From: Primulina eburnea
Lineage: Eukaryota; Streptophyta; Magnoliopsida; Lamiales; Gesneriaceae
DNA: 64,000 bases
Direction of reading: 5' to 3'
NCBI RefSeq assembly: GCF_022965805.1
Contig: NC_133108.1
Location: 41,982,051 to 42,046,050 of the forward strand
Part shown: positions 11,025-23,632 of the stretch, one piece after another
Numbering within the stretch: position 1 is the stretch's first letter
Layout of the letters: each line of letters opens with the position of its first letter
The notes under the pieces: model-generated
What the model saw: only the letters and a program-made list of their open reading frames with translations
Databases searched by the model: none
Told to the model about the DNA's origin: nothing
Position numbers and translations under genes: made by a program

Positions 11025-12421
11025 ATGGAGGGAAGTGGTGATACTGAGTGTTCTAAGGTCACTAGCCATTCCGGAGAAGACGAGGCGTGCAGCAAAGGAC
11101 GAAAGCTGCAAGCAAAAAGATGGAGGAAGTTCAAGCAACAGCACAGTTGAAGAAATCAGCAACAAGAAGTCATCTGTGAGGCCTTATGTCCGATCAAAGA
11201 TGCCTAGGCTCCAGTGGACGCCTGATCTTCATCTTCTGTTTGAGCAGGCAGTGGAAAGGCTCGGAGGACAAGAGAGTGAGATTCGAAATCGTTTAATCGA
11301 TAAATAGAAATACTACTTTTGGATCATAGACTAATTCTCCGTTGCTTGTTTCCGGGGTTTTGATTCAGGAGCAACACCAAAATTAGTGCTGCGGTTGATG
11401 GACATCAAAGGACTAAACATTGCACATGTCAAGAGCCATTTGCAAGTACTATAAATTAAACTCGGCATTTATTTTTTATGTTTTCGACAAATGCTAAAGA
11501 TGAAGTTGTTGATCAAATTTTAATTGTAATTTCACAGATGTATAGGAGCAAGAAAACTGAAGAACCCAGTCGAGGTACTTATTTAGTTCATTTCTTTCAC
11601 TCTAAATAAAGGCTTCATTCAAACTTGATTTAACATGTATTTGAAGTTTCACGTTTCGGTATCTTTACCAACCCTTGTCCATTACAGGGATGATAGATCA
11701 CATGCTTCACGCGAACCGCATAAATTGGAGTATATACAATCCAAGCCAACTCCATCTACTTTCAAGCTTTCATCAAAGGCATCGGTACTATTCCAACTAT
11801 AAGTATCTTATCTTTATTAAATTCTTGCTTTTTCTCCTATATTTTTAACAATCCATGATTAATCACTCAAGGTATATTGGCGATGCTTCTTGGAATGGTA
11901 ACGGGAACTGGCTGGATAATTCTACAATATGGCAGAACACTACATATAACAAGGCAACACCTGGATTTTACCGCACTCTCAGGGAAAGGATCTCGAGCAG
12001 CCACTGCAGTTCTAGGCCAGAAAATATTGATTTTTCTACCCCAGTTCTCTCTTATGAAGATTCAAAAGAAGAGTTTGTATCAATCCATAAGCAAGAGACC
12101 TGGTCAAGCCAATCTAGACAAAACCCTATTGAGCTCAATTCCTTGAACCAAACTAATCAGCCTCGGAGCTCGAGCGAGCAAGCGATCCTCCGAAAAGAGA
12201 GACGGTTTAAACGGCAGGCCACAATTTGTGAACTTGATTTGAATTTATCACTCATGCTAGAATCAAGAGATAATAAGCAGCCATGTATCTTTCATGGCAA
12301 TGAAGATATGTCTCTGTCGATGTACAGTACTCGATCATCTTCGAAGCAAATGAAGAAGATGAAACAAGATTTCAGTAGTGAAAATGCAAGCTTTTCAAGT
12401 TCTCTGGATCTGACTCTATGA
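11025..12421 (+). CDS. GARP/MYB-like (SHAQKYF-type HTH) transcription factor, frameshifted in exon 1
   Basis: Five coding exons with GT-AG junctions: 11025-11275, 11369-11445, 11538-11574, 11688-11784 and 11872-12421. The GARP B-motif is complete across exons 1-3: PRLQWTPDLHLLFEQAVERL, GGQE, then RATPKLVLRLMDIKGLNIAH and VKSHLQMYRSKK. This places it in the At1g14600/At2g38300/MOF1 group of nuclear DNA-binding proteins. Two EAR-type repression motifs follow in exon 5: ELDLNLSL, and SLDLTL at the very C-terminus. The family-like start MEGSGDTECSK opens at 11025, but that frame hits TGA before the DNA-binding domain. The domain lies in the +1 frame, which has no ATG of its own before the M in KMPRLQW (about 11202). 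The break is near 11092-11105. Either the allele is damaged, translation starts late, or the sequence has an indel error. All other exon junctions keep frame. Confidence 0.8.
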
Positions 12422-13343
12422 GGTACTTGTTCACTTCGATATAAAATTCTAGATTTTCTTGTAGCATTGAAAATAAGGTATGAATATATCAACTCTATAT
12501 TATCTTGGCAGGTATAGTATTTTTATGAAATTTCAAAGTTATCATGTGCATAAATTCAGCACAATTAACTTCTAATCCAAATATTATAGCTAAGTAACGT
12601 ATAGAATTGTACGTAGATCATGATCTTCCAGCAATGAGCAAATTAAGTAGGGCAAAAAAAAAAAGAGAGAGCAATAATATAAAAGTGATTTTCACTTCAC
12701 ATGCTTAGCAAATTAAACAGACGATATTAATGAAATTACATTTAAGAATTAAATATTCGAATATTATGCGTTGAAAACTCAAATTGTGTACGTTTTCTAT
12801 CGCTATATTTGAACTGGATTGATTAACATAGATTTAACAAATGATTTTACGTAAAATTATTTAAAATCGTTGCAAATAATTAAATATTTGATCAAGAAGA
12901 CAAATTTCAGTTCCCCACTTTTTTGGTTAATTGCTAAATATATTCTTGAAAATTTTGTGTGACACATTCTAAAATCCCAAAGCTCAAATCCATAAGTGCA
13001 ATGCAGCCTACGTGTTTATTGGGATGCTGAAACAGTTCACAAAGCGCGATGAAGTAGTAAAACACCATTCCTATTATTTATTTATATAGATTTTTTGTTT
13101 CCCAAAACGAGATTTCCATGTTATTTTAATTTACTCGAAAATATCCAACTCCCTGGCCTACTTTGAAAATTGTCTGAAACAAAGGGCAAAGGAAGATATA
13201 AAATTAATTAATGTGCCTCGCGCAGGCATCAAACAAGCGACTTTCGCATCATTAACCCGACCCTCCAGTTAGGTAGGGAGAATTTTACAAAGTGTCATCT
13301 AAATACGATTTTAATCGACTAAATAATTTTTTTAAAAAAATTA

Positions 13344-13650
13344 TTAGTTTGCGCACGTTTTTAGTCCGATTTTCACCAAAGTTCTGATGATGCTAACATG
13401 GGGCATGACATTTCTGATATGTTTGCTGAAACGAAAAACTCCTCCAGAAATTGATAATATATGGGTGTTGTGATCTCGTCTAAATGGATGAGCATCAAAC
13501 CAACAATTTATAGTGTTTGAGAATTTTGAGTGAAGATAATGTCTGAGATTAACACCTGCAAACAAAAAAGTAACTCGTGAATGGGCGTCGGAGGGGTGTC
13601 CGACGTAGCCACTCCGATGCTAAAGTCAGCAGGTTGAAGATGAACACAAA
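13344..13650 (-). mobile_element. LTR-retroelement-like fragment
   Basis: On the minus strand this contains GGAGTGGCTACGTCGGACAC and CCCCTCCGACGCCCATTCAC. The same block, slightly diverged, occurs downstream of the TATA box in the LTR-like segment at 31195-31640. The shared block suggests a fragment of one LTR/TRIM family. No ends or target duplication are visible. Confidence 0.45.
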
Positions 13651-15239
13651 CAATATTTGAGAGAAAATATGTATATATAATGCTTAGAGTTCAAAGATTT
13701 CAGAATCCGTAAATGAGAAGTGTACCTGCAATTTATGATGATTGCCAAGGAAGAGAATATTTGCCCGGGTCCTTGGGAAAGTGACTAGCATATCGACTCT
13801 GTTTTGGGCTATCCAAGTAACAAACCGGGTTGACGAGGACTCGGATCCTTATGGGGGTATCAATGGGTATTTTGGAGCAATTTATCCAGGCTATAGAAGC
13901 AATATAGAACACCAATGATTAGCTTCATTGCTAATTTAGTTCAAGAATCCATCACTAGCTATTATATTAAAAAAACGAGCTTAATGGACTATTCAGGAGA
14001 AAAAATTTCAACAACAATTTTTTGTAATATTCTTAATTAATGAGCTGTAACTTATTTTAACTTCTATTATCGTAAACAGAAAAATATAGTTTCGCCTGAA
14101 ATCAAAACTATTTGGTCAACCACCTTAAACAAATTGTGGAATAATAATTATTCATGCTAAAAACACGATCGAACACGACACGAGACAATTATATGATTGA
14201 ATAAAAATTGAGGTACCTTCTCAACTACGATCTATTATTTTTTGATAAAATGATAAGCGATTTGATGTTGCATGATTAAGCTCCTAAAATATATATTTTC
14301 ACTTAAAGATTTTACCCAATTTTCAAGTGCATTGGTTACAGTTTTTGTCTTCAAGAAATATGGAAGAATTCAACTCCAATCGTTCCAGTTCCTATGAACC
14401 AAAATCTTCCGGATTCAGTCAACTGAGTGGATTTTAACTTCTTAAACAATAATAATATATAATAAATAATATAATTAAGTAGAAAGGAAACCATCAACAC
14501 TACCGCGTGTGGCATTTCAGATATGGAAAAGCAAAGAATTTAATGCAAGTGCGTGAAACATTAGTTAATGTTGTCGCTGTGGGCTAATTCCAAGTGCGTA
14601 AAGGGCAAAAAAATATACATTACTAATTAATAATATTGAAATAAACTAAATAAAAAAAGTTAAATAAATTAAATTTCAGCTAAAATAGAAGAACTCGGAA
14701 CAAGGGCAATCCTCAAAGTTTGATTTTAAAAGTAATCTTTAAGTTGTCTGTATAAAGTTTTGGTTATCTAATAGATTAAAAAATTAATGCAATAAAGTGA
14801 CTTTCATTTATATTTAGTTCAATTTTGATGATTCCATTTTTATTTCTAGAGCGCTGCTTTACGGTTGATTCTATATGTCCAGAGAATGTTATGCGCTCAC
14901 CACTTTCGGATCTCGCAAGGAGAGAACATGTTTTTCCTCTTACTTTACGGTTGATTCTATATGTCTTACTTTATCTCTCATTCGAAAAACGAAGAAGTGC
15001 AGGAGCGCACTTTCGTTTTCGATGGAGTGCTGATACACGATCGGAGATGACAACAGTCTTTAATGTTTTGTCATGATTATGATAAAAATCGAACTTGATA
15101 TTGAAAAAAAAAAACCATTTGAAACGATTTTTGAACTTTTGCCAAATTTTAATGATTCGGCAAAATCTAGTTTTTAGAAAAATTCACGTATAAGACTTAA
15201 AAAAGTATTGATGTCGATTATGTTTCATGAGGTTAACTC

Positions 15240-15405
15240 GACCCTACCCATGCGGGCAGTGTCCCCACAGGATCTCAGCCATTGATTTTACATGGTGATT
15301 AAATTTAGGCCTTTGATCACCTCATGGGGTGTATGTGTGTTTAAATCTGGGCTTTTGATCATCTCATGAGGACAGTGCCTCACAAGTAGGGTGAAATGAA
15401 CCGTT
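15240..15405. repeat. Repeat with inverted GGCAGTGTCCCCACA-like ends
   Basis: GGGCAGTGTCCCCACAGGAT near 15255 and GAGGACAGTGCCTCACAAG near 15368 flank two diverged copies of a CTTTGATCA(C/T)CTCATG(A/G)GG block. It looks like a short interspersed repeat; the family is not identified. Confidence 0.35.
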
Positions 15406-16372
15406 TCATGATAGAGGTGATGATTCGTTAGGCATGGTAAGATTCTTTAAAGAAGAAAACTTTTGGGGTTTGAAATTAGCTAGGTATGTCAAAGGGTGGA
15501 TGGCCTAGTGCGCAGCCATGGACGACTTTTCGCTTAATAGGTCAAATTTACCCAACATTGACGTGTATTTCACGTGCGTGTAACCACCCATCTGTAGCTG
15601 TCAAACTGACCGTCCCTTCACTGTCGGACCGGTCCACTTCTTGGCGGTTTTCTCGACTCAGTCCAATTTTAGATGAATTGGGAGTTATGCGAATCAACTG
15701 AAGCTATTAAAAAAAAATTTAAAATTAATTGAATTTAATTATTTCATAAATAAAAAAATTTAATCATCGATTTCATATTTTTATGTGTTAGCTCCAGTAA
15801 TTATGACACAAAATTCATAATTTTTATTAGAAAAATATATATGTAGGTTCTCTATAAGACTGTTTGAGTTGTGGTTTATAAGAAATTACAATCGACTTCT
15901 AGAATACTTTTGATTAATTATTTTAACATGTTACTCGTATACCAAAACCAAAGTCTAAGACATTTATGAGATCCATCGGAATAAAATTTGTATTTATAAT
16001 TCTCGAGACAATGGAAACTCCGAAACAAAAATAAAAGTTTTAAAATTAAAATGAATAATATGGTAAGCTACTTTTAATTTTTATACTCTCCCCGCGAAAA
16101 TTCAAGCCTCACATTATTATGCCATCGTCTTCGTACGAAGTTTCAGACCAATTTCCCCACAAGTACTCCAAAAGCCAAAGTCTCGTTGACCTTCTCAGTT
16201 TCGATTGATTCCACCCCCACCAATACAGCGTTACAATTAGCGGCCCAATTTAACCAACCAAGATTTCACATTCATTGGATGCAAGCCTTTTTATGCAATC
16301 TAAGAAACTTCAATCAACCAGATCTTTTCTTGAAGCAGAAATAACTTTATCTACAGTTACAGAGAGCTTAGG

Positions 16373-19300
16373 ATGGATAACAATCTAACTCTAGCATATG
16401 AGGAACTCCTGCCGGCGGTTCCCGGCTGGCTGAACAAAGGCGACAACGCGTGGCAGCTGACGGCGGCGACGCTCGTCGGCCTCCAGTCCATGCCGGGACT
16501 CGTCATCCTCTACGCCAGCATCGTGAAGAAAAAATGGGCTGTTAATTCTGCTTTCATGGCGCTGTATGCCTTCGCCGCAGTCTTGATCTGTTGGGTTCTT
16601 CTCTGTTTTCGTCTAGCTTTTGGTGAACAGCTTTTACCATTCTGGGGAAAAGGCGCCCCAGCTCTTACCCAAAAGTACAGTAGATCAAAACCTTCGAGTC
16701 TTGAATTCTCAGTTCACGGTGAATTTCACCCATTTGATGAGATTTTAATGTTTAATCATTTCTCGCAGGTATTTGACGGGGCGAGCTGCGGTGCCTGAAA
16801 GCACCCACCGTTATTCAAATGGCACCATTGAAACGAAAATGAATGAGCCATTCATTCCAATGGCTTCTCTTGTTTACTTTCAGTTCACTTTTGCTGCAAT
16901 CACGACGATTTTGGTTGCGGGGTCGGTGTTGGGGAGGATGAATATTAAGGCGTGGATGGCTTTTGTGCCCCTATGGCTTACTTTTTGCTACACGGTGGGT
17001 GCGTACAGCCTGTGGGGTGGTGGCTTTTTGTATCATTGGGGAGTGATCGATTATTCCGGCGGCTACGTCATTCATCTTGCCTCGGGGATTTCTGGTTTCA
17101 CGGCTGCTTATTGGGTACAATTTCTTTACTGTAAATTAAAGCTCGTTCAGCTGCTTACTATTCCAAGTTTTGTCAAGATTTCATCTGAACCACTTAATTG
17201 TTAATCACGGGCACGCTATATCTTGTTGTTTCCCTCTTGCAAAGCTTTCAAGTTCTTTTGGCTGCATTCGATTGACATCAGCTACATGAATTTAAAATCC
17301 TTCCTCAAATATTTCTTTATTGATTGGAATAAAATTGAGGATTTGAAAATATTTTTCTTGATCTAATATATTTTAAATTTAGTTTTGAAATCAGTAAATG
17401 CCATTTCATAATTATCAACTTTCAAATTCTCTAATGTCAAATTCTTTGTAAAATGTAGTAAAATTTACATTTATCAATTCCATTTATTTACATCCAATGA
17501 TTATGTCACGCCTCTGGATGATTATATAAGAAGCACAATATTTCTAACATATACCCCACATGAAACATTATATTCGTTGGAACCCACTGAATTTTGTCAT
17601 GATTCGTTAAATTCAGCGTCAACAATAAGATTTTTTCACTTGATATGTTCCGATTGGATATATATAGTCATTATTTTATCGAGACCCCAAAGAACATGTA
17701 TATTTTCCATAATATCGTACCTCTTTCATACGTAATTAGAAAAACTCATTTTTTTTAAAAGTATTTGCAAGAAATTATGGTTTTCCACCGCATGCATAAT
17801 TTTTGTCATAAAATAAAAGCATCATGAATCGAATAAAATAATGCTTTACATAAATTTATCGTTAGGTAATAGTTGACTTGTTGGATTCTGATATCAATAA
17901 AATGAATGAGTTTCCACTCGTCTTCTTCTTGAGATAGGTAGGGCCGCGGCTAAAAGTGGATAGGGATCGGTATGTACCAAACAATGTGTTGTTGATGCTT
18001 GCCGGAGCGGGTTTGCTGTGGATGGGGTGGTCCGGGTTCAACGGCGGGGCACCGTACGCAGCAAATTTAGTTTCTTCAGTGGCAGTGCTGAATACAAATA
18101 TTTCAGCAGCTACCAGCCTTCTTGTTTGGACATCACTGGATGTATATTACTTTGGGAAGCCTTCAGTTATAGGCGCTGTTCAGGGGATGATTACTGGTCT
18201 AGCTTGCATTACTCCCGGTGCAGGTATATTATACATCATCAGCAATTAATTTTACGTGCATATTTAAATTTAGATTTAATGCAAAAAAATATGAAGGCTT
18301 TGTTTGGCTCAACTTTCAAAATAAAATAATTGTGGTATTTGTTACTTCTAGGAATTATTGAAGAGTCGTAATTTGTTTGTTACTGAGTCTGTAAGTTGTT
18401 GTTGGAAGAACAGGTGTGGTGCAATCGTGGGCGGCTATAGTTTATGGCGTGCTTTCTGGAAGCATCCCATGGTTCTCAATGATAATTCTTCACAAGAAGT
18501 CATCTTTGCTACAAAAGGTCCAATTTCTCCACTTTTCCATAAAGTCTTAGTTTTTATTACAAATTATTAATTATTTTCCTTAAATTTCTTTATTACTGTA
18601 TATTTTCCCTTAAATTAAATAAACAAAAATTTTATTCCTTTTTTCTTTTGTGTTTAATGACGAGTACTATTTTAATTAAAGTTCCCATCAATTTCGATCC
18701 ATTTTAGATTTATTTTTAGATAATTTGTCATTGCTAGAATGATGAGCACTGCCATGACTCGTGAGCATTGAGTAGTCAATGATAAAACTTAGGAATTCGG
18801 TTTTTAAATTTTATATTTTACTAATTTTCAATAATTTCGAGATAAAAAAATATCTGATCATCTGAAAAGAAAATCGAATAAATATCTGTCTGGCTTTTTC
18901 TTTTTATATTTCATTACACAGTGGATGATTATTTTTTTTAAAAAAAAAACACAGTGGTTCATTTATAATAATTTTCTCTAATTAAATATTATAATTGCTA
19001 GGTTTGCAAAATAATATGATACATTAAAACTTTTTCCTGTTTATATCCCTTTCTTTAAATTAAGATCCGACAATATTGCAGGTGGATGATACATTAGCAG
19101 TATTCTACACACACGCGGTGGCCGGAATTTTAGGCGGCGCTTTAACCGGACTCCTCGCAGAACCCACCCTCTGCAACATGCTTCTGCCGGTCAAAAACCC
19201 CAAGGGTGCATTTTACGGTGGCGGAGGCGGGACACTGTTCCTCAAACAACTAGTTGCAGCGCTGTTTATTATTGGCTGGAATTTCACTGCCACAACAATT

Positions 19301-19519
19301 ATCCTTCTATTGATCAAAATATTTATACCTCTGAGAATGCCGGATGAGGAACTCTTGATCGGGGACGATGCAGTGCATGGCGAGGAAGCGTACGCCCTGT
19401 GGGGTGACGGGGAGAGATACGAACCGGCTAAACACGGGTGGCATAACCCAACTCATGCGGTGGAAATGGCCGCAGGCGGCCATTTCAATGGTGCTAGAGG
19501 AGTGACTGTAAATGTATAA
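16373..19519 (+). CDS. AMT3;1-like: Ammonium transporter, AMT2 subfamily (MEP type, AMT3;1-like)
   Basis: Five exons join in frame to 491 residues: 16373-16674, 16769-17114, 17938-18223, 18414-18517 and 19082-19519. This is the usual length for a plasma-membrane Amt/MEP/Rh channel that moves ammonium (as NH3 or NH4+) across an 11-helix bundle. Family signs: [20 protein letters not shown] at the N-terminus, [20 protein letters not shown] (first pore histidine), [41 protein letters not shown] (second pore histidine), and a C-terminal tail GIGDDA-like ([20 protein letters not shown]) that gates neighbouring subunits in the trimer. The long TM2-3 loop ([10 protein letters not shown]) fits the AMT2/AMT3 clade rather than AMT1. 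AMT3;1-type members in other plants are linked to mycorrhizal nitrogen uptake; for this gene that is inference. It has no frame breaks. Confidence 0.95.
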
Positions 19520-19854
19520 AACTTGGATTACGTATAATAAAAGAAAAGGAAAGGACAACGTGTGAATCTACGTTTTGTGAATTGTGATCACAAGAAAATA
19601 GTAAAAATCATTTGTTTATTAAGTTTGAGAATATTTTTAGTTACACACAGCCGGATCTAAGCTAGAATTTGATTCGATTAAATTATCTGAATTTTGTGAG
19701 TAATCATCCCAACGGCCTCAAGATTTCTCAAATTCGAAGCCCTTTTCTTCTGGCAGAGCCTCCTTTGTACTGTGCGAAGACCATTCGGTTGGGGATGGAA
19801 GACCAAAATGGTTCTCTAGTGTGTTTTTCTTTTGTGTTCTTGGCCTAAGGTGTC

Positions 19855-20385
19855 AAAATCAAACACGATCTATCAATTCGACATGATTTAACTCGAAAAA
19901 ATTAATTTAGGTTTGAAGTTTTCGAGTTTGGGTAAGATTGGATTGGACGCGATAGTTGACCCGAAAAATAAAACGGGTTAAGGGTTGTCGGAATTTTTTT
20001 TAAAAAAATATAATAAATATTGTTTACATTTTTATATATTATATATCTGAAAAAATATTTATTGTATATTTATATCATAAATTTTCATAATTTAATATTT
20101 ATTATAAACTTGTTTGTATTTTTAAATAATTGTTTATTTAATTTAATAAATATAATTTATTTTTTTAAAATTAAATTTTCAAATTTAAATCATATATATG
20201 AGAAATATTTTGTTATTATGTATTTAAATTAAAATACTATTATTAATATTTTTGAATTTTATTTAGTTTATTTTAAAAAATTAAAGTCGAGTTAATCGGG
20301 TTGATCGAGTTGATTCAAATTTCGGACTCGGGTTGAGTTGAGCAATTTTTGATTAATACTATTGCTCAACTCGACCTCATCCACC
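19855..20385. mobile_element. hAT-like or similar non-coding element (CGGGTTGG-rich)
   Basis: Begins around AGGTGTCAAAATCAAACACG and ends around CTCAACTCGACCTCATCCAC, with degenerate GGGTT(G/A)(A/G)(T/C)CGAGTTG repeats inside. The AGGTG start and CACCT end are inverted, and the GTGTCAAAA start is typical of hAT-derived elements. No clear 8-bp target duplication. Confidence 0.4.
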
Positions 20386-21644
20386 TAGCTGGGAATCTTA
20401 ATTCGCTCTTAGTTTGTCTATTTTATCGTTTACCGTAAGTCTTTTATCCTAGTTTGCTACAATTTGCGATCGTTGTTAATTAACAACTTTCCTTTTTTCA
20501 TAGCTTCCTATAATCCTCTATCACTGCTTGCCTTTCCTATCGCGCGACTCCATAATGATTTTTTTTTATCCATAATGATTTTTTTTTTTAAGAAAAAAAT
20601 GAGTTCTAATGTCACGTATATACATCAACACTCCCTGTTAAAAAGAAATTGAATCGCTAAAAAATAAAACCTCGATGCCTGTGTTGAACAAATGTTCGTC
20701 AAATTTTATTGACAAAAACTTGTGTAAGACAATCTCACGGATCATATTTGTGAGACGAATCTCTTATTTGAATCATCTATGAAAAAATATTACTTTGAAT
20801 ATTACTTTTTATTGTGAATATAAGTAAAATTGACCCGTCCCATATATTAAGATCCGTGAGACGGTCTCACATGAAACTTAGTCAATTTTATTTTATTAAT
20901 CATCCAAATTTAATTGATACTTGAAAAAATTTAAAAAAAATCAATTTTATTTTTAATACTAATTAATTAAAATGAATAAATTCAATTAAATACACACTTT
21001 TATTTTCAAAATTCTTTAATTTACTTTATTAATCATAAACATTTAATTGATATATGAAAAAAAAATCAATTTTATTTTTAATATACATTATTTTTAGTAC
21101 TAAATAAAACTAATAAATAATCAAAATTATTAATTTATTTTATTAAATAATCTTAAAATAAAAAATCACCTAAATAAAAGCGTGCACCGATTAAATTTGT
21201 CAATAATAATTATAAAAATATAAATTAAATGTAAACATACGTTTTCAATTTTATCATATATCCAAATTTATCAATTTATAAATAATTTATGCAACAATTA
21301 AACAATTTATAATAATTAATATACAAATTTATTAATTTACGAAGGACACCATGTACCAAATTAAATTTTACACATTTAACACGACTAGAACACGACACGC
21401 TTTTATTAAAAACAGAGTTTACACAATATTGGAGGCATATGTATGACACGCTTTTGAAAACCGGCTATAAATCGCACTCATTTTGTACAAGTTTTACGAC
21501 TAAGAAATAGGTTAAAATCGTTTAAAAGCGTGAGCCGATTTAATATTTCCATATTTTCAAGTCTCATATTATTATTCTTAAATACAAAATGAGAAAAACT
21601 CACAAGTACCACCGACTGGTAAGACATTCAAAGAAAGGGAAAAA
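20386..21644. other. AT-rich intergenic stretch
   Basis: Apart from the MITE at 20711-20883 I see only AT-rich, low-complexity sequence. No gene is supported. Confidence 0.6.
20711..20883 (+). mobile_element. GAGACGG-family MITE with 9-bp TSD
   Basis: Starts GACAAAAACTTGTGTAAG. It has the AT-rich TATTACTTTTTATTGTGAAT core and ends near GAAACTTAGTC. It is flanked by perfect AATTTTATT repeats (20702-20710 and 20884-20892). Confidence 0.8.
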
Positions 21645-22336
21645 TTAGAACACAGCATTCAACACAGCCTCCCCAAGGACATGCCCTTCAATCGCCTCCA
21701 CCACCTTATCCTTTGTTACCTGCAAATTGAAACCAAAGATCCAAAATATTAAGTAACCAAATCCCCTTTTTTTTTTTTTTTTTGTAACAAAAGACCCATG
21801 GCAGCAGCTGCGCACGGATAAGCCTGGCAGGGTGAACATATTTCATGATGTTTTGGTGATTTTATAAACAATATTTATAATGCTAATAATTTCTTTCTCA
21901 AAACATTTTCTTACCTTGTTTCCAAGATGCAATTCATCATCTAAAGCATAGATCTTGAACTCGAATCGGTGGCCATGACCAGGTAGCTTAGGCCCATTCC
22001 AACCCGGCTTCTTCAAATCACTATACCCTTCTATTACATGAGCATAATCTCCTGACTCCTCTTTCTTTCCGGAGAAGCCCTCCGGCAGCCCTTCAGCGAC
22101 GGAGGAATATTCACCACCACCCACACAGTCCATGGCACGATCGGCCCCGCCGGGTCCGGCGCATCGACGTCCAGCACAATCAGGGCTAGGCTTTTGGTCC
22201 CCTCGGGCACATTGTGCCATTCCAGCGGCGGAGATATGTTTTTCTTGGCGCCTTGGCCCTCTTCGGTGTACTGCCTCGGCAGCCTTCCCTCGGCGTCTAT
22301 GTTGGACGACGCTAGCCTGAATTCATCACTTGCCAT
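21645..22336 (-). CDS. PEBP-family protein (YbhB/YbcL type), frameshifted
   Basis: Two exons on the minus strand: 22336-21915, intron 21914-21720, and 21719-21645. The product would be about 165 residues. It has the phosphatidylethanolamine-binding-protein core: KKNISPPLEWHNVPEGTKSL, LDVDAPDPAGPIVPWTVWVV, then GHGHRFEFKIYALDDEL, and GHVLGEA at the C-terminus. The short form and these motifs fit the bacterial-type UPF0098/YbhB branch (Arabidopsis At5g01300), not the flowering regulators FT or TFL1. The cellular role of that branch is poorly known. The frame breaks at a GGG run (22089-22091): ...PPSLKG continues only in the next frame as LPEGFSGKKEE. One missing G explains it. This could be a disabled allele or a homopolymer sequencing error, since the rest of the gene is clean. 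Confidence 0.85.
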
Positions 22337-22589
22337 TTTCTAACGATTTTTTCGTGGGAATCTTGTTGATCTAGACGGGATTAAACCAAACTTCGTCAAC
22401 TAGCTCGATTCAAGAAAAGTATATATAGATGTTAAATTTTATAGTTTTGTTGATGTGGGTGGATATGGATTAACTAGGTTGGTGACATCTGTGTGTTTAC
22501 GAGAAGGTTCGTGTCTGAAAATGCGAGAGGGGTGCAACTGATTCCAAACACGTGGTGAGCTGTGAAGACATATATACATATAACATGTC

Positions 22590-22703
22590 ACTTCTATTTA
22601 TATTTACAATAAAAAAATAATACTTTTTTATAAGTGACTCAAATAAGAGATCTGTCTCACAAATATAATCTGTGAGACCGTCTCACATAAGTTTTCGCGG
22701 TTA
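22590..22703 (-). mobile_element. Partial GAGACGG-family MITE
   Basis: Keeps one end (TGTGAGACCGTCTCACATAA) and part of the core; the other end is missing or unrecognisable. Confidence 0.55.
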
Positions 22704-23455
22704 AAATTTTATATATTGATTCTGATTCTTTAATTAGTTAATTTTAGTTTATCAATTAATAAACTTGTTTTTTTATAATAATTAATAACTTAAATAAGTA
22801 AGATGCTTGCACGTTTACTCATGCTCTTACTAATAATAAAATAATTTTATTCACATAATACGTACAGCAATGCCCACAGCCATATTTTCTTGTCGATAAA
22901 ACATTCAAGAATTTCATTAATCAAAGTTTTCACTAAGTTATGTAAAAAAATTATTTTTTAGAAAAATTAACGGGATGTGCCGATCGATCAGCTGGCTTAT
23001 ATATCTCATCAGCTAATTCGATATCGAATTATTCAATTTCACCAAATAAATGTAGATATAAAGTATTTATTATCGAAATTATTATTCAGTCTCTTTTACG
23101 TGTCGTCTACATTTACTATGCCACCATAAATGAATCGAACACGAGTGGAATTTTTAGTAATTAATTTTGAACTCGAACTCTTAATTACCACTTATCGATG
23201 ATTATTGGTTAGTCTCTTAGCTAATATTTATTAACATATTTATTCTAATTTTATTAGATGAATCAAATCAAACAAGAATGAAGATTTACGTTCAATTTTA
23301 AAAGTAAAAAAAAAATCAGGTGGGTTTTACCCATCATTGGAATTATAGAAACTGAAAACCCAAGACAATGAGAATATAGTTTTGGTAAGAAAAATATGAA
23401 ATAAATTGATAATAACATGCTTCTATTTTGTTATTAAATATATATTTATAAATTA

Positions 23456-23632
23456 AGTTTCTTGTGAGACGATCTTACGATTTTTTATCTGTGAGACGGG
23501 TCAACCCTATCGATATTCACTTAATACTTTTAGCATAAAAAGTAATATTTTTTCATGAAAGATTCAAATGAGAGATCCTGTCTCACAAAATACGACCTGT
23601 GAGACCATCTCATATAAATTTTTGCTAAATTT
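23456..23632 (-). mobile_element. GAGACGG-family MITE
   Basis: Both subterminal motifs are present (TTGTGAGACGATCTTACG and TGTGAGACCATCTCATATAA), with the TTTTAGCATAAAAAGTAATA core. Target duplications are not clear. Confidence 0.65.

Larger units (their letters stand above)
12422..16372. other. Intergenic stretch between GARP and AMT genes
   Basis: No convincing gene. It holds a minus-strand LTR-type fragment (13344-13650), two copies of TTTACGGTTGATTCTATATG at 14857 and 14943, and a GC-richer repeat at 15240-15405. The 16080-16372 part is probably the ammonium transporter promoter and leader. Confidence 0.5.

Noticed and set aside
11855..12146. ORFs starting at 11855 and 11877 as separate genes
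   Set aside because: The first is the last exon of the GARP gene with intron sequence in front; the second is its shadow in another frame.
15486..15701. 71-codon GC-richer ORF upstream of the AMT gene
   Set aside because: No domain, no signal and no splice context; probably part of a repeat.
20020..20232. 70-codon AT-rich ORF
   Set aside because: Almost only Phe, Leu, Ile, Asn and Tyr, as expected from AT-rich non-coding DNA inside a repeat.
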